Shown: positions 9,238-21,519 of the stretch, in pieces
Position numbering within the stretch: position 1 is the first letter of the stretch
Layout of the letters: each line of letters starts with the position of its first letter
Source: Beta vulgaris subsp. vulgaris
Lineage: Eukaryota; Streptophyta; Magnoliopsida; Caryophyllales; Amaranthaceae
Direction of reading: 5' to 3'
Assembly: GCF_026745355.1 (NCBI RefSeq)
Contig: NC_079209.1
Coordinates: 1,302,001 to 1,366,000, forward strand
DNA length: 64,000 nucleotides
Translations under genes and position numbers: made by a program
Notes under the pieces: generated by a model
Seen by the model: the letters and a program-made list of their open reading frames with translations, nothing else
Database searches by the model: none
What the model was told of the DNA's origin: nothing

Positions 9238-12200
9238 GATCTGACCATTTTGTGAACTGGGTTTTTTGTTAGTTTGATGATCATGAATCTGGGTCATTTA
9301 TGTTTTTTTATATTAATGGGTTTTGGTTGATTTCTTGTTCAGTTTGTTTCATGGTTGAAGGGTTTTGGTTGATTGATGGAGCTTTTTTTTTTGTTTGTGA
9401 TTTTGTTAGTATTTGACAATTTTTAGTTGTTTAATGTTAAAGGTTACACATTGTGTGAGTTTAATTCTTAGTGATTTACAAGAATTGTGAAAGTTACATG
9501 CTTGAGGTTCATCTCTTAAAGTTGAGTGTACCTGGAATTAGTTTTTGTATGAGTTAATTGTTAAAATATGGAAATGTGGGTGAGGGATTTTCGTACCGTA
9601 TACTGAGTAGATTAGAAATGGTACATACTTTGATTGTGGGTGTAAAGTATGCTCTCTGCTTGAAGAATTGATAGATTGAGCTGTGCAGGGTTTGTTTCTG
9701 CCAAGGATAATGTAGGTGATGACCTTTTGACACCAACCTAACTAAATGATATTAATTATCAAACTGTTTCGACTTTCGAGACACTAACCCTAACCAATTG
9801 ATCATATGAGTTCATTCAACATTTTTAAATAAAAGGGGTTATTTGTATAGAAACTTTTAGCTTGTTTAGATTTTCAAGAGTTAGTCCAGGTTTTGTAAAA
9901 TCTCGCCCTTTTCTTTCTTTGTAAATATGAACGTTCTGAAAGTTAGAGCATGTTTTATGCATTTAAAAACTCAATACTAACATGAATTATCTAATTGAAT
10001 GGGTTAATCAGATTGATTTTTTTAACTAACATTTTACAAGTCTAATTTATCTAACATGTTAGAAATCACGAGCTTATTTCATTTTTGGTCTATGTAGCGT
10101 TTCTATGTCGGTTTAGTTTTCGCCATTGCTGCTGCATGGTGAAAGAAATCGAATTGTTATCACTTGAAAAAATTTGCTTGGATGCAATGTCCTGTTAGGT
10201 TTAGTTTCGCCTGACGCTCTGACTCTGTTCTTTATATCCTCTGCCTTTTGACTTCTAGAGAGTCCCCCTCAAACTTCCGGAGTTCCTACCCCAGATATGG
10301 TAGGATTCACTACGTACTACAACTACAGCCTACAAGCACCTTAATCTTTCACATATCATTTACCAAGGCATGTCTCGTACTTTACAATGACCCTCTTGAT
10401 CCATTGTTAGGAACTTAGGATGATTTCACATGACTATAGTTGATATCACAACTTTCAATATATAGTGGGGATCTGGGCACTGCACATTGCTTTGCAGAAA
10501 GAATGATGCTTTCTCTGTCTGAAGTAATACATGCTTGTCAGAGAAAGCTGTTTCATGTGAGTCATGAATCTGTTATCTTACTTGAAATCTTTAGTTTCTA
10601 GTAAGCTGAAAGCCTTTGTATCTCCTTAGTAGCACACAACTACATGGTGAAAAATGGCAAGACTACTGTATAATTAAAGCCTTTTTTTTTTCTTTTCTGT
10701 TTAACAAACTCAATCATGCATATTTGCCAATTTGAGATTTATGCGAACGATTGGCACATGTTAGGGAAACGTAGTACATCATGTTTGGATCTTAGGGTAC
10801 CTTACTTACAATGAGTTGTGGAAGAAGGATGGGGAAGACACCCAATAGTATAAAGTGTAAACAGTAATTTGGTGAAATCATGTTAAGTCCATAACCTTGT
10901 TGGGTACTTGGAACACTCAGGTTGGGACAAACTGTAATTTTTTAAAATAAAATTTCTAATGATCGACATAAAAAGCTGGATATTAAGCTTCAAGTTAGTA
11001 CACTTGTACTAATTCCAGCCGTCTAGAACCTAGCATCAATAAATCAAAAACTATGTTTTTTATTTTTGAAGAATTAATTATTGTTTTAATAAAAGCAAAA
11101 ATGAATATTAGCAATGGTACGCTAGTACCCCTATTTTTTTTTTTTTTTTTATCTAAGGACTTGTTCTCTCGACCTTTAATGTGTCAAAGTTGAAGATTCA
11201 CAACATTCTATTTTGTGGAGTTGGCTTGAGGCCCGTCCCTTGAACTATCTTAGGTCCTTTTATGATGCTTGCCTAATACACTTGCATATAGTAATATCTT
11301 ACCCGTGTATTGGCTCATAAGTTTGGGTACTTTCTTTCGTTGATTATATCAGAAGATTGAAAAGTAAAGCCCCTATGCATGCCCACTAAAATGCTTTTTT
11401 TTTTTTTTTTTTTTTAACGTAGTGATGGTGAAGTAGAATACTCATTTCTTGACCATTGACTTCTTTAGTTAAGTTATAACTTTTTTGCATATTTGTTGAG
11501 ATGTGAGAGTAATAGACAAAATTTCTGGCTTACACAACCTTGTGAATTGTGATAGAGTTTCCAGAGTAGCTTTGCCTTTGACAAAAAATTAAGCTTCATT
11601 TGAGGAGTCAGATGTAAAGTGGCCATGAAAACAATGACGAACTAACATAGAGAGGGAAAATGTAAAGGTGATGGTTGAAGTTCTTTAATGTTTCTACAAC
11701 AACAATAACAACAAAGGCCTTAGTCTCAAATGATCTGGGTTGACTAACATGAACTGTCATGTGAAACCGTCTTGGAAAAGTAAAACATGAAAAGTGAACG
11801 AATAGGTGAAAGAGCATAAACAACAAGGTGAAAAAGTGGAGGTGAGGGAAGGGGACAAAATAAAGAGTTGCCCTTTGGTTATGTTTGATTAACTAAAATG
11901 AATTAAAGTTTCTCCCATTAGCATGCTAATTTTATCTCTAATTAATTTTTTTTATTTTTTTTGTCTTCCCCTCCATGCTCGCTACCACCACCACTGTTAT
12001 GCGTTAGTCCAAGACATGTTGGTGGCAAAGTTTGGCTTGTGCTGGACTGATTGCCTTTTCAAATCCCAAAGAATCTAAATTTTGAACTTGGGGGGGGGGG
12101 GGGGGGGGGGGGGGGGTGGGGGGGGGGGGGGAGTTGAAGAATATCTTGGGGACTCTTTTATTGGAATATATTGAAGGGAAAGGAGGAAAAGAACCAGCCG

Positions 12201-15200
12201 ATGAAGATAAAGGGAATTATATCCCATGTCCCATTTATCTGCCATTTTTCCTTGTGAGAAGTGGCAGGGATAAAAAGTAGTAGCAAATGGGTTCATTTGT
12301 ATAATATCTTAACAACTAGTTCTATCTTTGGCCCAAATGAAAACGATTCTAAGGCATTTCACTTGATGAACTTGCAACGTCTGTAAGTTTATGAAAGAGG
12401 GGTCACTTGACCCCACTTGGAGGAAAAATAATGAGAAAAAAACATAATTTTTTATGTATAAATATAGATAAAAGTGTTAATTAGTAGTAAAAGGGATCTC
12501 ACTCAACAAAAAGACCCCGTTCTACATTAATATAATCGTCTCGACTCTCGGGTACTTATGACTAGTGACCCCGTTGCATATAGTTTCTAGGTCCGCCACT
12601 AGCTACACCCTTGCTTTTCCGGTTATCCTTATTACCCTTTTTAGTAATCTTTTTCTCTACAATTAGGCCTCTCTACCTTTTCACTTTCCTAAAAACTTGT
12701 GCAAAAATTTTTGTTGGAAAATAATTGGGATTTGAGATGACGAAGTACACCTTTATTCTTGAACTTTATTGTTGAAATGTAGTGAAGTATGAACCCAAGT
12801 ACTCATGTAAAAGATACCCAGTTTAACAATAAAACTTTTAATATAAACCTTAAGTACTTATGTTTTTTTACTATTTCACTGCCTCACTGGAGCACATAAA
12901 CAATCATACGTTGCTTACTTTCTTCATGCTTTCATGCATTTGCATCGATCTTTCGAGTATATCAGTCTGAAGAAATGTATTGATATGGTCAAACAACTCA
13001 ATCTTATCTTCTAGTAGGTGTTTGATGTCTTCTGTGGCTTTGTGGTCTAAACAATCTCATCTTAGGCTCCGCTTGGTTTAAAATTTCCAATGGAAAGTGA
13101 TTTACCATGAGATAATGAAGGAATACTTTTTTGTAGATGAGCTTTTCATTGTTTAGTTCCTTGCGTGGAAATTTAGAAAGAAAAAGTAAAATGGATTGGA
13201 AGGGAGAGATCAGATGGGAGAAAGGAAAGAGGGAGGTAAAGATTAAGGAGCCAAATGTGGCCTTCCTTCCTAAAAGGATAGGAAAATGTCGTCCATCCTT
13301 GGGAGAGTTAATTTTCCTCCTCGTGGAAAACCATTTTCCACCCATTACAACCAAACAAAGGAAAATGGGAACACCGCTTATCCAGGAAAATGTTTCTACC
13401 TAACCAAACACACTCTTAGTCAGGAATAAAATATCAGATGACATATGAGGGAAGCTGATGAGGTACATGATAAACACAACGAAAATAGCACCAACATCGG
13501 AGAGAGGTCCTTATGACCACAATTTCATCCTTAACTTGTTTAGACTTGTGGAAAGATGAGTTACAAAGATTTATTGAAGAAGGATACATTGTCGAAAGAC
13601 AATTGTGGAGGTGGAGGATTACGATGCTTTGAGAGAGAAGATTGAGCTTCTTAGATGGATCGGAATGTCATAATTTATAAAGGCCTTCTGCATGTTTAGC
13701 TAGGATTCTGTCTACATGTATTTTAGTCTTGTAGTCAAAATTTTACAGTTTTAGGCTTAGAGGTCCACCACTCAACTAATACTACACTTAAACTTCATCA
13801 TGGTTTGGTAGTTGACAGGAAAGGGCTAGGATCTTAAGGTGGAGGGGAGAGGTAGCAGAAATGAAAGAGATAGGCTTGTCAGACATATTCTGCCTGGCCT
13901 GAGCAGGGCTTGCTGGATCTGGGCAAGGGCCATGTGCTGCCAAAGCTCATTGATGCCCTTCATACAAGAGGAATAGGTGTACATTTGCAGTGCTTCATAC
14001 CTTTGCTGATTGCTAGCTGGAGAATGACTCAGGGATAGGGATTTTATGGTGGAGCACTGGAGCTAGAGTTAAGCAGAGTGGGAATGAGGGGAGAAAGAGG
14101 GGAAGCTAAAATGGAGAAGGAATGTGGCCGCTTCTTTTTCTATATAGACACACTTAATGTGATCGTGAGTATAATATCTATGTTGACATGACTGATGGTG
14201 CTCTATTAATTTCTATTAGCTCTAAAGCCCAGCTGTTTTGTCGTTTAGATGAACCTGGTAAGCAGGTCCGGAGTGCAATAAAGATCAAGAATACAAGCAA
14301 GTCTCATGTAGCTTTCAAGGTATGTACCTCTGACTACTTTGTTAGGCAGCAATATGTACCTCTTATGCTGTGCTTATTTTTAAATCTTTGCTTCAGTTTC
14401 AAACAACTGCACCTAAAAGCTGTTTCATGCGTCCGCCAGGAGCTATTCTTGGCCCTGGTGAGAGCCTCATAGCAACTGGTATGAATCGCTTTGCTCAGAC
14501 TGTTTCATTTTCTATCATTGCAGCTAGAGTTTCATTGTTTTAAATTATAACAACATTTTTGTTGTACATGGTTTGGTCTAGTTTTCAAGTTTGTGGAGCA
14601 TCCAGAGAACAATGAAAGACCCTTAGTGGAGCAGAAGAGCAAGGTGAAGTTCAAGATCATGAGCCTAAAGGTGAAAGGACCAATGGACTATGTTCCGGAA
14701 ATGGTACGTCTATGTTGTTACACAACTAGGATATCATATCTATTTCTTGCAATATATAGCAATTTGAAATTCGTATGGTTGAAAGGCTGGAAGCTGTATT
14801 GCCTAGATCTATCACATTGAATGATTTACATCTGGTTTTCCTGTCAGATCAATGGGTTCAAATGAAATGTATATCTACCAACCTCTTCCCCCCCCCCTCC
14901 CTCCCCCTCCAAACTTTGGCAGGCTTATCCAAGGAGTTACAAGTATTATTGATTTGATGAACAAGGAATTGTACTGAGTGTCTGCTTTGCAGTCCCTTTT
15001 TAAGGTTGTGTGACTGGGGCTGGGGATTTTGATGAACTAGAATTAACTATGAAGATATTGTTCAATAAACGAAGGACTTAGATTTTCTGATGTGCAAATT
15101 TGTTATGAACTGGTGTAATGGGGAGGGGTAGTGCTGGCATATTGCAAATTTAGCTGGTTAAGCTTTAGTTAGTTTGAAGAGGAAGTGAGTTGGTTGGAGG

Positions 15201-16252
15201 AGGGAGAGGGGAAAGAGAATAAGATCCTCGATTAATAGAGGAGATCAGAGAGAAAAATGATGTCGAATTTTATGAGAGTTTCCTTTACAAGCCTCTTGAA
15301 TGCTTGTGATTATCTTTTTATATTTATGCAGCTCCACTTTATGAACCATATTCACCATCTTCTTCTTTAATTCTGTCCAAGCTATGTCAGTTCATGAACC
15401 TTGTGAGCGGGAAGCCTTCTGCCCCAGCTTTATGGGGTGCACTTCTGTCTCATGAAGCTTGTGTCCAGCACCATGCGGTGCACTGCAGGGGCCCTGTCCT
15501 TTAAAAACATCTGCTTCTTTGTATGAACATTGTAGAATATCTTAGACTGAATAGGCTGTAGTAAGGCGTCTAATGCCCCTTTGTTCATAGTTATGTGGGA
15601 TTATGTGGTGTGTAATTATCATTCAGAGTTAGCCTTTCATTTGGACCTTCTTGAATGTTTTTTTGTTGCACTTGTTGTTATCGTGTAATATCGATATTCA
15701 TTTAGTGGTATATTCTTTTGTTACAGTTTGATGAGCAGAAGGATCAAGTCGCTATAGAGCAGATACTTCGTGTTATTTTTCTAGACGTAGAGCGTCCAAA
15801 TGCTGTAAGTTCTCTTTTTCATTCATTCTCAAATCTCAGTAGACAGAGCCTGTTCAGCTCTAATTTGTACATAGGAAACGCACAAATATGTTACATTTTC
15901 TGCGCAATTGATGCCACAAACAAATGATGTCTCTGAAGCAGTTTTGCATTCATTTTTCTGTTTCTCAAGGCTTTTGAAAAATTAAACCGCCAATTAGCTG
16001 AGGCCGAGGCAGAGCTTGAAGCACGCAAGAAGCCTCCAGAGGACAATGGGCCAAAGATCATTGGTGAAGGCCTTGTTATTGATGAATGGGTGAGTTATGA
16101 TATAAAACATTGTTCCAGGTTCATAAAATTTTTTGCAGTGTTGCGAGTTACACCAACATACTCAATATCTGTCGTGTCATGTGTTCTTTCAGAAGGAGAG
16201 AAGAGAGAGATACCTTGCTAAACAGCAGGTTGAAGGGGTGGAATCAACATAA
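8914..16252 (+). CDS. Vesicle-associated protein 4-like (VAP4-1/4-2 type, MSP domain)
   Basis: Exons: 8914-9151, 14249-14319, 14397-14478, 14582-14703, 15727-15804, 15970-16089, 16193-16252. All have GT/AG borders and consistent phases and sum to 256 codons before the stop. The N-terminus (1-70) is Ser/Pro/Asn-rich and ends in R-R-R-L-R-L-D-P. Residues about 71-190 form the MSP (major sperm protein) fold: L-Y-F-P-Y-E-P-G-K-Q-V, the diagnostic F-K-F-Q-T-T-A-P-K at the exon 2/3 junction, then R-P-P-G-A-I-L-G-P-G-E. A predicted helix follows (L-N-R-Q-L-A-E-A-E-A-E-L-E). VAPs bind FFAT-motif proteins and organise ER contact sites. VAP27-type members end in a membrane anchor. This protein, like the plant VAP4 group as I know it, shows none and ends in a charged tail. 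Intron 1 is 5.1 kb and carries repeats. Confidence 0.93.
9203..9237. repeat. (TTG)n microsatellite
   Basis: About eleven TTG units close to the 5' end of intron 1 of the VAP4-like gene. Confidence 0.95.
11138..11150. repeat. Homopolymer T tracts in VAP4-like intron 1
   Basis: A long T run sits here and another of about 20 T near 11395-11415. No boxes or duplications show that they are retroposon tails. Confidence 0.6.
12090..12131. repeat. Poly(G) tract, 42 bp with a single T
   Basis: Uninterrupted G except T at 12117, on the sense strand of the VAP4-like gene's first intron. Such a run can form G-quadruplexes in DNA or pre-mRNA and is also prone to sequencing/assembly length error. Confidence 0.95.
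13065..13415. mobile_element. MITE with TTA target duplication (Harbinger/Tourist-like)
   Basis: TTA at 13062-13064 and 13416-13418 flanks a 351-bp insert whose ends are imperfect inverted repeats: GGCTCCGCTTGGTTT at the left, and the inverted right end GAGTGTGTTTGGTTAGG. The 3-bp TWA site and size fit Tourist-type elements. It lies in intron 1 of the VAP4-like gene. The open frames inside on both strands are chance. Confidence 0.6.
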
Positions 16253-17826
16253 ATAACGGTCACCTTTTCCTCCTCATCTGGGCTTGTAACCGAGTAAATC
16301 GTTCCACACCCATAGAACTTAAAGTCGCCGCATTTGATCCCACCAAGTATTGTGTATCTCTGGTATCACCTAGGATTGTACTATAAAATGAGATGGTTAT
16401 TTAGGAAAAAAACATTGTTGTTGAGCACTTGAAAGGCTCTTGTGATTTTGGAAGGGTGTGGAAGCTTCCCTTGCCAAGTTGATTTGTGATTTACTGTAGA
16501 TAAAAATGTAGTTTGTAAGAATGTGATGAAACTCTATAAATCTCGTCTCTTGTTGTGAACATATTTTGAACTATTTGCTTCATTGATTGCATGATTTCAT
16601 TCTACTCCTTCCTATACCCCTGTTCAAACTAAATTACGTTCTATGTCTTGTTTGGTTTTAGATACCAGGTATGAGTTGGAGCTTAAGGAAAGTGTGGAGG
16701 AAAAATTTGCATAATAGGAAAGATTGTTAAAAAGGGAAGCATAGTTGAGTATTTTTTTGTAGGAAAATTTGATTGTTATAATTTCAATTATGGCTATTTC
16801 TCTCATAATAATCCCAACTATGAGTTCTTTCAGAAGAATTCTAACTAATGGTAGCGTCTTTTAAAATTGATCCAATGACCTAAAGAAACTAGTTTAGCAC
16901 TTCTACAGACTCTTGCAACAAATGGACTTAACCATTCTTTGTTGATCTAACATTATTTGTCATCCTTGCTTCTGAATTACTTGCAACAAATGGACTTTTT
17001 CGGTATTCATAAACTTTCTTTTGACTATTTAGTATGATTAATATGTAAGGTTAAAGATTAGTCATGTGAGGATTTTGTTGGATCTGTTTGGATGTATGCT
17101 TTCAATTTTTTTTTTTATATATAAATACAACTTATGGATAATAGAAGATTTCAATAGTTAAAGTTGTACACTGGGAGGTAAAAACACTCTTATCGAGAGC
17201 GAGGCGTAAAAATTCTAGTGTTGTAAGTAAAAACGGATGTAGTATAGCTGCAAAGATCTTTCGGTCTTTCAATCACTTGCTATACCACTGATAACTTTTT
17301 AGTTTTTATGCTCCCTTTATTTTTATTTTATTTAATGGTTCCATTTTGACTGTTCAACTATTTGTGCAATCTTACTTTTACTAACTAAAAAAGTCAAATA
17401 TTAACATGTAAGATGCTGTTAAATTTGTTTCAATGTATATTTTCTTAATAATAACTTTTTACAAATTTTATGAATAGGTAATTGAAGGAATTATATTAGG
17501 GTGATTTATATTTTGTCTTATTCATAAATGGATAAGACTGATCACACTTGAGACATGCAGTTATTTTAGGTAAAAGTATTATATTAGTGACCCCGTCTTA
17601 TAATTCTTATTATCTTCGATGGTTTAACTTCCACTAGTATACATGTATGGGATGTCCTGACATCCCATGTGGGCCTTACAACTTAATTATTAAGTTTTTA
17701 TACCTTAAAAAAAGTATGATGTCAAAGCTGCAACTAGATTAACAACATAATAATGCTCAATTTGGTAACATTAAGCCACCATATATAACTTCATAACAGG
17801 ACAAAAAGTACTTTCGGAATAAAAAA
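16253..17826. other. 3' flank of VAP4-like gene and AT-rich intergenic DNA
   Basis: The first 300 bp probably hold the 3' untranslated region of the VAP4-like transcript. Beyond about 16600 I see no gene, boxed retroposon or paired termini, only T-rich stretches. Confidence 0.5.
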
Positions 17827-18085
17827 TACTCCCTCCATTTCAAAATATAGTATTTGTTTTTATTTTGGGAGTCGAACATCAAAAACTTTGACCAAATACT
17901 CTCATTAATATATATATATAAACATATTCATGCGGGGTCTTGTTAGATTCGCTTCAATGTGTACATTTATTATATCAATTTATAATACTTTTTACTAATA
18001 CAAAATAGAAGATATCATAGGTCAAAGATATGTCTTAAACACTGTGAAAAAGAAACCGGAACTATATTTTGGAACGAGAGAAGTA
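17827..18085. mobile_element. Stowaway-like MITE
   Basis: TACTCCCTCCATTTCAAAAT at the left faces the inverted TACTTCTCTCGTTCCAAAAT at the right. It ends on TA, the Stowaway (Tc1/mariner) target. Internal segments such as TTTGACCAAATACTCTC and the CTTGTTAGATTCGCTTCAAT block recur in the element at 61162. Confidence 0.85.
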
Positions 18086-18215
18086 CTATCAAGGTAAACC
18101 TCGCTCATGCAGCCACTAGTAATACATGAAACCATCGACTCCAAACCCTGGTTTTTGTATCAAAACAATGTATCTAAACGAGCTTGTACGTCAGACCCAC
18201 GCTTATCTCATTCAT

Positions 18216-18236
18216 CTCCTCACCTTATAAATATAC
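18216..18236 (+). promoter_or_regulatory. TATA box of the 18312 small gene
   Basis: CACCTTATAAATATACCTAT lies about 80-95 bp before the ATG at 18312, good spacing for a TATA box plus short leader. Confidence 0.6.
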
Positions 18237-18311
18237 CTATCCTAAAGTTAGCTGGTCAACTCATACACCTTAGTTTTTTCAAGAATTAAACCAAAATATA
18301 ACACATTTTAA

Positions 18312-18545
18312 ATGGATTTAAGATCATCCAAATTGTTGAGATTATTGTCAATAATTGATGGTGATGAAAGTGGCATTATTTCAAGTCATGATTTACAGCA
18401 TCTAAGCAAGAATGAACAAAGAGTTGTTTCATCAGCACCTCATCACATGCAAATTGGTAATTGTAGTAGAGTTTTAGATGGTAAAAAGCAAGTGGATGAG
18501 TCTATTAGGCAAGTCATGTTCTTAAATTGTTGGGGACAAGTTTAG
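18312..18545 (+). CDS. Small intronless plant protein ending in V-M-F-L-N-C-W-G
   Basis: A 77-residue open frame with a TATA box at suitable distance and no intron. The N-terminal part (M-D-L-R-S-S-K-L-L-R-L-L) is a short amphipathic stretch. The C-terminus reads D-E-S-I-R-Q-V-M-F-L-N-C-W-G-Q-V. Short plant proteins of unknown function ending in a related (L/I)-R-x-V-M-(Y/F)-L-x-C-W-G motif exist from memory, and this is why I keep it as a real gene; I could not confirm the family. No signal peptide or membrane segment is evident. Function unknown; stress- or wound-responsive small proteins would be one guess only. Confidence 0.65.
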   Translation: MDLRSSKLLRLLSIIDGDESGIISSHDLQHLSKNEQRVVSSAPHHMQIGNCSRVLDGKKQVDESIRQVMFLNCWGQV

Positions 18546-19686
18546 AAGTGTGTGTATAAATATATATACTGCTAGTATGGTATTTGGAATTAGCTAGTTG
18601 TGACAATATTAATTCGAGTTACATCCTTTAATTTTGTCATATGATCGATGAAGTTTGTATATATGTGTTCTTTGTTCAAAGTGAAACACCATGAATTTTG
18701 ATGATAGATTCTGTTAATTTTTTTTATATAATAAAATATAGTCATGTGAAAATTTGTTACATTTTTTTTTACAGTACTTTTTAAGTATCGAAATGCATGA
18801 ATTTTCGTAATTAAAGATATAACTAGTACTTAAATTAGTTTCATCATGAGCTTGTGCATGTAGAAGACGATATGATCGATCATTCTTATTATGGGTTGAA
18901 GGACGTATAATGTTTATATCACAATTTATTGCTGACAGAGGAAGGTTTATATTTTCAAGTTGAATTTCATGTTCCATTTTCGGTACCAATTAAGGAGTGT
19001 GGGGGAATAGGAAAAGGAAATGTTCACCCTCAAGTACTCTCACTGTGTACATGCTCACCGAGTCCGGATCCTTTAGAATTTTAGTGAAACTCCACAAGGT
19101 AGAGTTGTATTTGAGTCATATATTTTAAAATCAATGGATCATATTAGTGGAAGGGAAAGATTTAGAGGTGGATTTTGATGAGATAAAATAGGGGGAATTT
19201 TGAAAAGAGAATATATGAGCCATTGATTTTTTATTCAATGGTTGATATTGCTCAAACTCTACTTTGTAGAGTTATTTTACAACTCTAGAGGATCCAGACA
19301 CCATACTCACCGTACCGTATAACAAATACTATCTACCACAGGTCCACCTTTTGTGGCCCTTTTGCCACCTTAATGTCGAGATCAATTAATGTGATTTTCC
19401 GATTTATCCAGAACAAAAGGCAACATTAGTTGCCCTTCTTACTTAAGACACGACTCCGCGGCTAGTTGGCTCAAATAGTCAAATGCTCAATCAATCATGA
19501 GAATATATACGCAAGTTGAAGCTATGGAGCTCCATATAGCATTCTGCATGCTTTTGACGTTGTGGAATAAACGAATAGGCCCGATCCTGATTTTTTTGAG
19601 CTCTAAGTAAAATAGTAGATCGGAGCCCATAGGCAAATTATTCCAGAATTATACTTACTCTTTTTTGTCAGTTTCAACATTTGTAT
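18546..19686. other. AT-rich intergenic DNA
   Basis: No gene or bounded element was recognised. Near 19090-19290, CTCCACAAGGTAGAGTTGTA and, inverted, CTCTACTTTGTAGAGTTATT sit about 170 bp apart and may be ends of a small unclassified inverted-repeat element. Confidence 0.4.
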
Positions 19687-19944
19687 TAGAGGTGTCAATC
19701 TGGGTCACTGGCTGGGTTTGGGTTGACCCAGGCTGGGTCGGAATGATTTGGGTCGGAATAATCTGGGTGACACCGTGTCATGGGTCGGAACTGGGTGGGT
19801 CGGGTGAACTTGGGTCGGGTGAAACTGGGTGAGAGGATCTCGGAACTGGGTCGGAAATGGGTCGGGTGAAACTAGGTCGGCCGGTATCTGGGTTGGGTGA
19901 ATTTGGGTCGGAATGGAATAAGGTGAAGTCGGTCGAAATCGGCT

Positions 19945-20335
19945 TTCGGAATGACTTGGGTCGGAAGAAATCGGCTTTCGGAATAACTTGGGTCGGAAGA
20001 AATCGGCTTTCGGAATAACTTGGGTCGGAAGAAATCGGCTTTCGGAATGACTTGGGTCGGAAGAAATTGGGTTTCGGAATGACTTGGGTCGGAAGAAATC
20101 GGCTTTCGGGTTACTTGGGGTCGGAAGAAATCGATATCGGAATAACTTGGGTCGGAAGAAATCGGGTTTCGGAATGACTTGGGTCGGAAGAAAACGGCTT
20201 TCGGGTTACTTGGGCCGGAAGAAATCGGGTTTCGAAATAACTTGGGTCGGAAAAATCGGGTTTCGGAATGACTTGGGTAGGAAGAAATCGGCTTTCGGGT
20301 TACTTGGGTCAGAATAAATCGGATTTCGACTTGGG
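19945..20335. repeat. Left-arm tandem array, about 12 units of about 32 bp
   Basis: Units read AATGACTTGGGTCGGAAGAA then ATCGGCTTTCGG, with variants (GGGTTTCGG, GATATCGG). It lies inside the hAT-like element and in other frames gives a spurious long repeat protein. Confidence 0.9.
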
Positions 20336-21007
20336 TCGACAAAAATCGGATCTGTGGACTTGCCGACTTGGTTCTTGAACGACTAAATATCGAACCGGCG
20401 GCTCCGTGGCGTATTATGATATTGTGGTATAGATTATAGTCATTATACTTTATACTTATAGTTATATTATAGTAATCTGTAATTATACTGATATTGTGAA
20501 TTGTGATTGGGAATTGTTAATTTTTTAATAATACATTGAATCATTAATAGTTTGATACTTATATTATTATTATTAATTTGAAATGTTACTACAATAAGAC
20601 TTATATTATTGGGTCATTCACCATTATTGGCTATTGGCAATTGGCCTATTGACTAAGTTACTAGGTAGTAACTAGTAAGTATCGCTCATTAGTTATTCAG
20701 TTATTTAGTTATTCTTATTCATGATTGTATTGCATATGTATTCAAGTAACAAGTAACAACTAACATATAACAAGTAACAAGTAACAGCTAACAACAAACA
20801 GCCATAAGGATTATTGATTATAGAGTTATAGACTTATAGTGTTAGGGTTAATAAACTATTAAACTTAAACATTTTGTTAGTTAGTGACTTACTTACTCTT
20901 TTGTCTGAAATCTGAATCAGTTACTATATAGCAACAAAAAGAGTTAGAATTAAAGAATTAGGTTGACGTTAAAACATTAATGAAAGCATCTTAATTAATT
21001 TGTAATA

Positions 21008-21240
21008 GCTGGGTTGGGTGACAACTGGGTCGGTGATAGCTGGGTTGGGTCGAAACTGGGTCGGTGATAGCTGGGTTGGGTCACAACTGGGTCGGTGATA
21101 GCTGGGTTGGGTCACAACTGGGTCGGTGATAACTGGGTTGGGTCACAACTGGGTCGGTGATAGCTGGGTTGGGTCACAACGGTGTGGGTGGTAACTGGGT
21201 TGGGTGATAACTGGGTTGGGTGATAACTGGGTGGGTTTAA
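21008..21240. repeat. Right-arm tandem array, about 7 units of about 31 bp
   Basis: Units read GCTGGGTTGGGTCACAACTG then GGTCGGTGATA. The unit shares the GGGTCGG core with the left arm but has different spacers. Confidence 0.9.
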
Positions 21241-21519
21241 CTGGGTCATTGGCGGATGAAGTTGGGTGCGGGTCATTTTGGGTCGGAAACAGGTTGGGTC
21301 TGGGTCGTTATTCACGGGTGCAACTGGGTACGGGTAAACTGGGTCGGCCCAACTCAGGTTGGGTTACTAATTCCACGGGTTAAACTGGGCACGGGTGAAC
21401 ACTGGGTCGGAATGGGTCGGCTTTCCAACCGACCACTCTCGGCTCGGAACAGGTTGGGTCTGGGTCGCATGCGGGTTCACCCGTGGGTCGGCCCAGTTTT
21501 TGACACCTCTAATTTGTAT

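Larger units (their letters stand above)
19687..21511. mobile_element. hAT-like non-autonomous element with tandem-repeat arms
   Basis: The ends TAGAGGTGTCAA and TTGACACCTCTA are perfect inverted repeats, and ATTTGTAT is duplicated exactly at 19679-19686 and 21512-21519 (8 bp, the hAT size). The left arm (about 19700-20340) is an array of roughly 32-bp units containing CTTGGGTCGGAAGAAATCGG. The right arm (about 21008-21240) is an array of about 31-bp units containing ACAACTGGGTCGGTGATAGC. The centre, 20400-21000, is plain AT-rich DNA with no open frame, so the element depends on a transposase from elsewhere. Confidence 0.88.

Noticed and set aside
9001..9297. Minus-strand frame overlapping VAP4-like exon 1
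   Set aside because: Antisense of exon 1 and the TTG microsatellite; the sense strand has the real MSP-protein exon.
12075..12296. Minus-strand frame with a polyproline run
   Set aside because: The run is simply the complement of the poly(G) tract; no other coding signal.
13004..13403. Frames of 116 and 88 codons on opposite strands
   Set aside because: They fall within and around the 351-bp MITE in the VAP4-like intron and show no protein-family features.
19872..20342. 156-codon minus-strand frame and 77-codon plus-strand frame with repeated motifs
   Set aside because: They are translations of the 32-bp tandem array inside the hAT-like element; the unit length and open frames arise from the repeat, not selection.
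19945..21240. Regularly spaced repeats resembling a CRISPR array
   Set aside because: Units are contiguous tandem repeats without unique spacers, in a eukaryotic transposon bounded by TIRs and an 8-bp duplication.
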